Position numbers and translations under genes: made by a program. From NCBI GenBank assembly GCA_036389455.1, contig DASVPW010000218.1, positions 1 to 64,000 on the forward strand: a DNA stretch of 64,000 nt, given 5' to 3'. Source of the DNA: JAJKJG01 sp036389455. Its GTDB lineage: Bacteria; Pseudomonadota; Alphaproteobacteria; Rhizobiales; Beijerinckiaceae. The notes under the pieces were generated by a model. It had not been told where the DNA came from, ran no database searches, and saw nothing but the letters and a program-made list of their open reading frames with translations. Below, in pieces: positions 51,907 to 58,365 of this stretch (its first letter is position 1; each line of letters opens with the position of its first letter).

Positions 51907-53189
51907 CAGGGTCGTCCCACGGTGAGATAGCGCAAGGCGGGCACGCTCCCGAGCGTCCCGCGCAGGAAGCCGTTGGCGTCGATGACGACGGGCGGGCGTG
52001 GCCCAAGCCGGTCGGGCGAAAGTTCGCGGAACTCAGGCCACTCGGTCGCCACGATGATGGCGTCGGCGCCGGCGACGCAGCCCTCGACTGTCGGCGCGAG
52101 CGTCACGACGCCGTCGAGGTCGGCGGGCAGCGAGGAGAGGGCCGGGTCGTGCGCCACGACCGTCGCGCCGCGCTCATTCAGCGCTCGGCAGGCCTCGACG
52201 GCGCTCGAACGCCGAAGCGTGCTCGTCCCCGGCTTGTAGACGAGGCCGAGCACCGCGATGCGCTTGCCCTCGACGGAACCCAGCTCGGCCTCGACCCGGG
52301 CGATGGGCCACAGCCGGTGGGCCGCGTTGCTCTGCGGGATGCTTTCGAGGAGCGGCGTCGCGACGCCGTTTTGGCGCGCCACGTCGCCCAAGAAGATCAC
52401 GTCGCGGGCGAGCGTCCCGCCTGCGAAGGCCGCGCCCGGGCGCAGATAGGCCTTCGGGCCGATGCGGGATTCCGATTTGAGGGCGCGCTCGACTTCCATC
52501 GCGTCGGCGCCGACCTTCTCGCACAGGTTCGCGACCTCGTTGGCGAAGGTCACCGAGGTGGCGAGGAACGCGTTGAGCGCGTGCTTCGTCATCTCGGCCG
52601 ACTCGATCGAGATGAAGAGGAGGTTTTCGGAGAAGCGCGACAGCAGCCGCTCCAGCAAGGTGCGGGCCTCGGCTGAGTCGACGCCGACGACGATGCGGTC
52701 GGCCTTGGAGAAGATCTGGATCGCGCCGCCGAGGCGCAGGTTCTCGGGCGAGTAGGCGAAGTGGCAGCGCTTGTCCGGGAATTCCTGGGCGAATCGCTCT
52801 GCCGTCGCCCGGGTGGTGCCGACCGGGAGCTGCGACGAAATCAGCACCACGGCGCCGTCCTTCACGTGCGGCGCGACGCGCCAGAAGGCGTCGAGGACGA
52901 AATCCACGTCCGCCCGGTCGTCATCGTCGACGGGAGTGTCGTAGGCGACCCAGACCACGCCGGCGCCGGCGACGCCCGCCGGATCGGTCGTGAACGACAG
53001 CTTGCCGGACGACAGCCCGGCCGCGAGAAGATCGTCGAGCCCCGGCTCGAACAGCGGCGCGCGGCCCTCAGCCAGCCCCTCCACCGCCGTGGCGTCGAAG
53101 TCGACCCCGACGGTCTCGAGGCCCGCGCCCGCGAGGCACGCGGCCGTCACCGACCCGAGATGCCACAATCCGACGACGCCGACCTTCAT
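51906..53189 (-). CDS. UDP-glucose/GDP-mannose dehydrogenase-like protein lacking the catalytic cysteine
   Basis: The 427-residue protein has all three domains of the family: N-terminal Rossmann VGVVGLWHLGSVTAACLAGA, SSQLPVGTTRA and SPENLRLGGAI, central ESAEMTKHALNAFLATSVTF with the conserved Lys and Asn, and C-terminal VLGLVYKPGTSTLRRS. In the active-site loop where family members read G-G-S-C-x-P-K-D, this protein has FAGGTLARD, so the nucleophilic Cys is Thr. Oxidation of an alcohol to an acid by the usual thiohemiacetal route is therefore unlikely; a single two-electron step is possible. The ATG at 53189 is chosen over a TTG two codons earlier. Confidence 0.88.
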   Translation of the reverse strand: MKVGVVGLWHLGSVTAACLAGAGLETVGVDFDATAVEGLAEGRAPLFEPGLDDLLAAGLSSGKLSFTTDPAGVAGAGVVWVAYDTPVDDDDRADVDFVLDAFWRVAPHVKDGAVVLISSQLPVGTTRATAERFAQEFPDKRCHFAYSPENLRLGGAIQIFSKADRIVVGVDSAEARTLLERLLSRFSENLLFISIESAEMTKHALNAFLATSVTFANEVANLCEKVGADAMEVERALKSESRIGPKAYLRPGAAFAGGTLARDVIFLGDVARQNGVATPLLESIPQSNAAHRLWPIARVEAELGSVEGKRIAVLGLVYKPGTSTLRRSSAVEACRALNERGATVVAHDPALSSLPADLDGVVTLAPTVEGCVAGADAIIVATEWPEFRELSPDRLGPRPPVVIDANGFLRGTLGSVPALRYLTVGRP

Positions 53190-53213
53190 GCGCAAAAATC
53201 CGTGCCGGGGCGC

Positions 53214-54170
53214 TCAAGCGCGCGGCTCATACACCCAGCGGTTGGCCTCGAGCCAGTCCACCGTGCGCTCGACCGCCTCGCGGATCTTGAGCTTCGGCCG
53301 CCAGCCGAGCGCGCGGATGCGGGCGGTGTCGAGGTAGATGAAGGGGTTGTCGCCGATCCAGCCGCGCTCCCCGCCCGAGAAGGTGAAGCCGGGGGAGAGC
53401 CCGAGCCGGCCGGCGATCCAGCGGGCCGAGTCCGCAACCTCGCAGTACTCGTCCGTGCCGAGGTTGTAGATGCCGACGCGCTCGCCGTCGTGGGCGAGGG
53501 CCGTAAGGATCGCACCGACGCAGTCGGCGACGTGGAGGTAGGACTTGCGCTGCTTGCCGTTGCCGAGGATGTGCAGGGTCGAGGGATCCTGGCGCAGCTT
53601 CTCGACGAAGTCGTAGACGTGGCCGTGGGTGTAGCGCTCGCCGAGGATCGAGACGAAGCGGAACACGAGGGCCCGGATGCCGAAGCCCTCGGCGTAGGCC
53701 GCGATCAGCCCTTCGCCTGCGAGCTTCGAGGCGCCGTATAGCGACGTCTGCACCGGGAAGGGGGCGTCCTCCGGGGTCGGGATCACCTTCGCCTCGCCGT
53801 AGACCGAGCCGGTCGAGGAGAAGGCGATGGTTCCGACGCCGTTGGCGCGAATGGCCTCGAGCACGTTGAAGGTCGCGATCGTGTTCTGGTCGAGGTCCTT
53901 GCGGGGGTGCTCGAGCCCGAAGCGGACATCGGCATTGGCCGCGAGATGGAAGACGATGTCGGCGCCGGCCATGGCTTCGCCGAGGCGCTCCTCGTCGAGA
54001 AGGTCGGCCTCGACGAAGCTAAAGCGCGGGTCGCGCCTGGCGTCATCCAGGAAGCGCGGGTGTCCGGTCGTGAGGTTGTCGTAACCGACGACGTTCCAGC
54101 CCTCGGCGAGGAGCCGGTCGACGAGGTTGCTGCCGATGAACCCGGCGGCTCCGGTCACGAACGCCCGCAT
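53214..54170 (-). CDS. NAD-dependent sugar nucleotide epimerase
   Basis: This 318-residue extended SDR opens with VTGAAGFIGSNLVDRLL near 5-21. It has VFHLAANADV, FSSTGSVYGEA near 117-127, catalytic SLYGASKLAGE near 142-152, and SYLHVADCVGAI plus FIYLDTARIRALGW in the C-terminal half. The pattern matches UDP-glucose 4-epimerase-like and UDP-glucuronate epimerase-like proteins. Its ATG at 54170 is clear. It lies 24 bases upstream of the Cys-less dehydrogenase on the same strand and may belong to the same transcript, which runs through hddA and hddC. Confidence 0.9.
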   Translation of the reverse strand: MRAFVTGAAGFIGSNLVDRLLAEGWNVVGYDNLTTGHPRFLDDARRDPRFSFVEADLLDEERLGEAMAGADIVFHLAANADVRFGLEHPRKDLDQNTIATFNVLEAIRANGVGTIAFSSTGSVYGEAKVIPTPEDAPFPVQTSLYGASKLAGEGLIAAYAEGFGIRALVFRFVSILGERYTHGHVYDFVEKLRQDPSTLHILGNGKQRKSYLHVADCVGAILTALAHDGERVGIYNLGTDEYCEVADSARWIAGRLGLSPGFTFSGGERGWIGDNPFIYLDTARIRALGWRPKLKIREAVERTVDWLEANRWVYEPRA

Positions 54171-54223
54171 CGAGAATAGAAGCCTTTTCGAGCCGCCTCA
54201 GCCGCGACGCCGGACGGGCGCGC

Positions 54224-55492
54224 TCAGTGCCAGTCGAACAGGGGCGAGAACCGGTGCTTGAGGCATGCCCGCACCCACGTCGGCGGGTCGCGGAAGAACG
54301 ACACCTTCTTGCCCTCCTCGAACGAGCGCGAGTGGTAGCTCACGTCGATCTCGATCGGGCGCCGGCCCATGCGGATGAGCTTCGCCACGAGCTCGAGGTC
54401 GAAGTCGAAGCGGTTGCACTCGAAACGGACGTTGCGGACGGCGTCGCGCCGGAACACCTTGTACATGGTGAAGGGGTCGCGCATGCGCTCGCCGAACGCG
54501 GCGTTCAGCATCCCGGCGAAGACGAGGTGGCCGAGATTGAGGATGCCCGAGAGGCTGCGCTGGCCCTCGAAGCTGCGGATGTTCCAGGCCTTCTCGCCCG
54601 CCTTGTGGCGCGAGCCGAGGACGAAGCTCGCCTCGAGGTCGCGGATCGGGCGAAGCAGCTTGTCGTAGTCGGCGATGTCGTACTCGGAATCGGCGTCCTG
54701 GATCAGCACCACGTCGCCGGTCGCGAGTGCGAGCGCGGCGCGCACCGCGTGGCCCTTGCCCGACGGCTTGTCCTCGAGAAGGAGGCGAACGCGGGGGTGG
54801 TCCTTGTAGGCGAGCACATCGTCGCGGGTGCCGTCGCGGGAATTGCTCTCGACGAGGCAGATCTCGATTTCGAAGCCTGGGATCTCCTTGGCGAGGAGCC
54901 GCTCCATGGTGGTCCTGAAGTTCGCCTTCTCGTTGAACACCGGCATCAGGACCGAAAGGCGCCAGGGCCGCTCCTGCGGCAGTGCCGCGTCGGCCCGCCG
55001 CGCGACCGCGACGAGGGAGCCCCTGGCAGCGGCAAGATCGAGGTCCAGGCCGGGGAGCCGGCGGGGCGCGTCCCCGAGCGCCGCCGACGAGATCAGCCCG
55101 ATGACGGGGCGGTTGCGGCGGCTCTCGCGCTTGAGGAGGTCGCGGCCAGCCCAGATCAGCGGCGCCTCGAACCCGCCCGCGAACAGCGCGGTGGCGAGGT
55201 CTTCCCGGGTGATGCCAGCGCGGGCGGCCGGCACCTCGATGGCGACCATGTCGCCGGGGATCGCCTCGCGTCCAAGGCCGACGAGCTCGGTTCGGAGCGC
55301 CTCGCGGGACGCCGGACGCAGGGAGACGAAGGCCACGCCGCCGGCGGGTGTTCCCAGAAGATCGGCGTAGGCGAGGGCGGCGCGGTGCCATGCGTCGCTG
55401 TCGGTCCTGCGGCCTTCCGCGCGCGCCGCGGGCCTGGAAGGGGCAATCTCGGCCGTGTTCTCGACGGCGATCCTGGCAGCGATATCCGGCAT
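54224..55492 (-). CDS. Family 2 (DPM-like) glycosyltransferase with N-terminal extension
   Basis: This is a 422-residue protein. Residues 1-175 form an extra domain of unknown type. The GT-A domain starts LSVLMPVFNEKANFRTTM near 180, followed by CLVESNSRDGTRDDVL and VLIQDADSEYDIADYDKLL, where the D-x-D lies, and RDPFTMYKVFRRDA. This is the soluble polyprenyl-phosphate mannose/glucose synthase type without C-terminal helices. The ATG at 55492 follows GAGAGGGGCA. It reads leftward and could share a transcript with the epimerase gene 53 bases downstream. Confidence 0.88.
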   Translation of the reverse strand: MPDIAARIAVENTAEIAPSRPAARAEGRRTDSDAWHRAALAYADLLGTPAGGVAFVSLRPASREALRTELVGLGREAIPGDMVAIEVPAARAGITREDLATALFAGGFEAPLIWAGRDLLKRESRRNRPVIGLISSAALGDAPRRLPGLDLDLAAARGSLVAVARRADAALPQERPWRLSVLMPVFNEKANFRTTMERLLAKEIPGFEIEICLVESNSRDGTRDDVLAYKDHPRVRLLLEDKPSGKGHAVRAALALATGDVVLIQDADSEYDIADYDKLLRPIRDLEASFVLGSRHKAGEKAWNIRSFEGQRSLSGILNLGHLVFAGMLNAAFGERMRDPFTMYKVFRRDAVRNVRFECNRFDFDLELVAKLIRMGRRPIEIDVSYHSRSFEEGKKVSFFRDPPTWVRACLKHRFSPLFDWH

Positions 55493-55868
55493 TGCCCCTC
55501 TCTCGAATCGGCATCGGCAATCCGGCGGACGGCCAGCTTCGCTGGCTCGCGATCTGAGGCCGGATGGCTCGGGAACGGCGGTCGTTAGCAGACGCGGCTG
55601 AGGAGGCCAACCCTAAAAGCACGGCACCTGTCCCGGAGCCGGGCGCGGCCGGAGGGTCGGAAGCCAGGCTGTGGCTGATCGGCCACACCGATGGCCCGTC
55701 CGACACAACGCCGCGCATTGGACGGCTCTTACGCCGGCCCTTGTCGCGGGCTTGCGGCGGCGGTGCAGATTGGGCTTGCCGCGGGGGCGGGCAGTTCCTA
55801 ATGGAGGCGCGCAAACGGGCGGGCCTGTGCGGCGCGTGCGACGATCGATCGGGCCGGAGAGCAGCGCC
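55493..55868. other. Intergenic region between divergent glycosyltransferase and flippase genes
   Basis: These 376 bases separate two divergent genes and contain no frame with convincing coding features. Promoters for both sides are expected; no clear -35/-10 pair or operator was found by eye. Confidence 0.5.
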
Positions 55869-56846
55869 TTGAGGATCAATGCCGGTAAATTGGTCGGGCT
55901 CGGGGCCAGCATCGCCCTGCTTGCGGTCTGCGTCGCGTACGCGCTCAGGAACATCGACGTCGCGCAGCTGAAGCACGCTTTCGCCAGAGCCGACATCACG
56001 TGGATCGTTCTTGCGACGGTCTTCGTGGCGATCTCACTTTGGCTTCTCGCCGTGCGCACCGCCTTCGTCCTGCGTGCTTACGGGGCCTCGGACCTCACGG
56101 TCCCGGCGGTGTTCCGCCTGCAGCTCATCGCGCTGTTCCTCAGCTACTCGGTCCCGATCGGCGGCGCCGTCGACGTGGCCCGGGTCGGAATGTACGCGCT
56201 GCGCTTCCACCTCTCGGTGCGGGACTCCTCCTGCGCCGTCATCATCGAGCGCCTCGCCGGGCTCTTCGGCATCCTCCTGGCCTTCGCCCTGACGCTGCCC
56301 TTCGAGGCCTTCTTCAGGCTTTCGCCGACGATCGTGATCTACCAGCTCCTCGGCGGTGCCTCGATCATCGGGCTCACCCTCGGTCTCATGGCCGCGGTGA
56401 AGATCGGCTCGCGCATGCCGATCGCCGTCATCCGGCGCATCTCGGGGTTCTTCGGGCCGATCCTGCCCTTCATCCAGTCGCCGGGAAACGTGCTCGTGCA
56501 GGGCCTCGTGGCCATGGCCGGGATTCTCGCGATCTGCGGCTCGATCTACTGCCTGTCGCAGGCCTTCGCGGCCGGGTTCACGATCCCGATGGTGCTGGTA
56601 TTCACGCCCGTCGTGCTGGTCGCGAACTACATGCCGTTCCTCTACGCCGGCTGGGGCGGGCGCGAGATGGCCTTCCTCCTCACCTTCGCGACGGCCCCCA
56701 CGACCACTGTCGAGAGCACCCTTGTGGTCTCGGTCACCTTCGGGATCCTGTTCCTCCTGGTGTCGCTCCCGGGCGCGGTGTTCTGGCTCACCCGCCCGCG
56801 CTTCGTGAAGACCGCCAAGGCTACCCACTCCTATTCAGAGGCTTGA
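55869..56846 (+). CDS. UPF0104/lysylphosphatidylglycerol synthase-like membrane protein (flippase-like)
   Basis: This 325-residue polytopic protein has about eight helices. The sequence SYSVPIGGAVDVARVGMYAL near 97-116 followed by VIIERLAGLFGILLAF near 126-141 is the signature of the UPF0104 (LPG_synthase_TM) family; ANYMPFLYAGWGGREMAF further on is also typical. Members without the synthase domain are found in glycan loci and may flip lipid-linked sugars or phospholipids. The TTG start at 55869 has GGAGAG about eight bases before it and begins at the family start; a longer frame upstream is non-coding. Confidence 0.85.
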   Translation: MRINAGKLVGLGASIALLAVCVAYALRNIDVAQLKHAFARADITWIVLATVFVAISLWLLAVRTAFVLRAYGASDLTVPAVFRLQLIALFLSYSVPIGGAVDVARVGMYALRFHLSVRDSSCAVIIERLAGLFGILLAFALTLPFEAFFRLSPTIVIYQLLGGASIIGLTLGLMAAVKIGSRMPIAVIRRISGFFGPILPFIQSPGNVLVQGLVAMAGILAICGSIYCLSQAFAAGFTIPMVLVFTPVVLVANYMPFLYAGWGGREMAFLLTFATAPTTTVESTLVVSVTFGILFLLVSLPGAVFWLTRPRFVKTAKATHSYSEA

Positions 56847-56866
56847 AGCCTCGGAGGCTTGAAGGC

Positions 56867-57589
56867 ATGGATGCCCCGATCCCGCATTTTCCGCGCTTCG
56901 TCTGGCCGAAGAACCCGCCGCCGCTCTCGCCCGAGCAGCAGCGGATCAGCGACGATTTCTACAAGCATTGGCACGAGGTGCTGCCGAAGAAGTACGGCGC
57001 GATCGAGCGCTTCAACCACGGCTATCCGCAGAAGGTCCTGCCCGACAAGGAGCGCTTCCGCACCCTCGAGATCGGCGCCGGCATCGGCGGCCACATCGCC
57101 GAGGAGGACCTCTCGCGCCAGGACTACTACTGCATCGAGATGCGCCAGCATCTCGCCGACGAGATCATGCGCCGCTTCCCGCAGGTGAAGGCGGTGGTCG
57201 GCGATTGCCAGCAGCGGATGCCGTTCGACGACGACTTCTTCGACCGCGTCGTCGTCACGCACGTGCTCGAGCACCTGACCAACCTGCCCGCGGCCTTGGA
57301 CGAGGTGCGCCGCGTGCTGCGCCCGGGCGGCCTCTTCGCGGTGGTGCTGCCCTGCGACCCGGGTCTTGCCTACGGCTTCGCGCGCAAGATCTCCTCCGAG
57401 CGGATGTTCCGCAAGCGCTATGGCCAGTCCTACGAATGGTTCATCCGGCGCGAGCACATCAACTCGCCGGACGAGATCCTGACCCTCCTGCGCGAGCGCT
57501 TCACCGTGGTGGACCAGACCTACTGGCCGTTGATGATACCCCTCGTGGACCTGAACCTCTGCATCGGGGTGACGGTGAAGAAAGGGTGA
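56867..57589 (+). CDS. Class I SAM-dependent methyltransferase
   Basis: The 240-residue protein has a Rossmann-like methyltransferase core: TLEIGAGIGGHIAEEDL near 67-83 (SAM-binding motif I), a VVGDCQQRMPFDDDFFD loop near 108-124, VVTHVLEHLTNLPAALDEV near 127-145 and LRPGGLFAVVLPCD. It fits the Methyltransf_11 group that acts on sugars, lipids or lipid-linked intermediates. ATG at 56867, 20 bases after the flippase-like gene and three before the VTT gene, so probably one operon. A role in methylating a glycan or its carrier is inference. Confidence 0.87.
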   Translation: MDAPIPHFPRFVWPKNPPPLSPEQQRISDDFYKHWHEVLPKKYGAIERFNHGYPQKVLPDKERFRTLEIGAGIGGHIAEEDLSRQDYYCIEMRQHLADEIMRRFPQVKAVVGDCQQRMPFDDDFFDRVVVTHVLEHLTNLPAALDEVRRVLRPGGLFAVVLPCDPGLAYGFARKISSERMFRKRYGQSYEWFIRREHINSPDEILTLLRERFTVVDQTYWPLMIPLVDLNLCIGVTVKKG

Positions 57590-57592
57590 AGG

Positions 57593-58339
57593 TTGGAGCG
57601 GCCGTCAGATCCAGCCGTGTCCGGCATAGGCGCCTTCCCTCGCCGGATCGCCTCCAGGCATCTCGCCGCATTGGCCGTCGGCGCGCTGCTGGTTGCCTGC
57701 TATTGGTTCGCCCCGTCCGAGGATTGGCTTCGCGCGAAGACCGCGCAGCTCGGGAGCCTCGGCCCGATCGGGGCCGTGCTGTTCCTGTCGATGGCCGTCG
57801 TCATGCTCCTGCTGATGTTTCCCGGCTTCGCTCTCGCCTTGGCGGCAGGAGCCGTTTTCGGAATGTGGGGAGCGCCGCTGATGCTGCTCGCGCTGACGGT
57901 CGCGTCGGCCGCGGGACTGCTGATCTCTCGCCATATGGCTTTTGATTTCGTCGAGAGGGCCGTCGCCGGACGGTCCAGGGTGCAAGCCCTCCGCTTAGCG
58001 GTCGAGAGTGACTGGAAGCTGATCTTCGTCTTGCGGTTCTGCCCCAATCTCCCGTTCGGCCTGCAGAGCTACTTGTTCGGTCTGACGAAGGTCGCTTTCG
58101 TCCCCTACCTGCTGGCCACGATTGCCGCGATAACACCTGCCACGATGCTCTACGTCAGCTTCGGCGCATTCGGACGGGCTGTCGTCGAGGGAGCGCTCGG
58201 TCCGGCCGGCACCGTTCTTTCCGGGTTGGCATTGATGGCAGGTGTTTGGGCTGTCTTCACGTTGTCGCGGTATGTGCGAAAGCATTGTGCTGTGGAGGGT
58301 CATCTATCCGAGCTGCGGCTGACCGATCATCCCGGATGA
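57593..58339 (+). CDS. VTT/DedA (TVP38/TMEM64) family membrane protein
   Basis: The 248-residue protein has about six hydrophobic segments. The central MFPGFALALAAGAVFGMWGA and FVLRFCPNLPFGLQSYLFGL segments match the SNARE-associated/VTT domain (F/L-R-x-x-P-x-x-P-x-x-x). Such proteins are linked to undecaprenyl-phosphate or phospholipid scrambling, which would suit a carrier-recycling step in this glycan region. It starts with TTG three bases after the methyltransferase stop. It is the second VTT gene in the window. Confidence 0.85.
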   Translation: MERPSDPAVSGIGAFPRRIASRHLAALAVGALLVACYWFAPSEDWLRAKTAQLGSLGPIGAVLFLSMAVVMLLLMFPGFALALAAGAVFGMWGAPLMLLALTVASAAGLLISRHMAFDFVERAVAGRSRVQALRLAVESDWKLIFVLRFCPNLPFGLQSYLFGLTKVAFVPYLLATIAAITPATMLYVSFGAFGRAVVEGALGPAGTVLSGLALMAGVWAVFTLSRYVRKHCAVEGHLSELRLTDHPG

Positions 58340-58365
58340 ACCCAGTACCCGCTGGTTGAGAAGCC

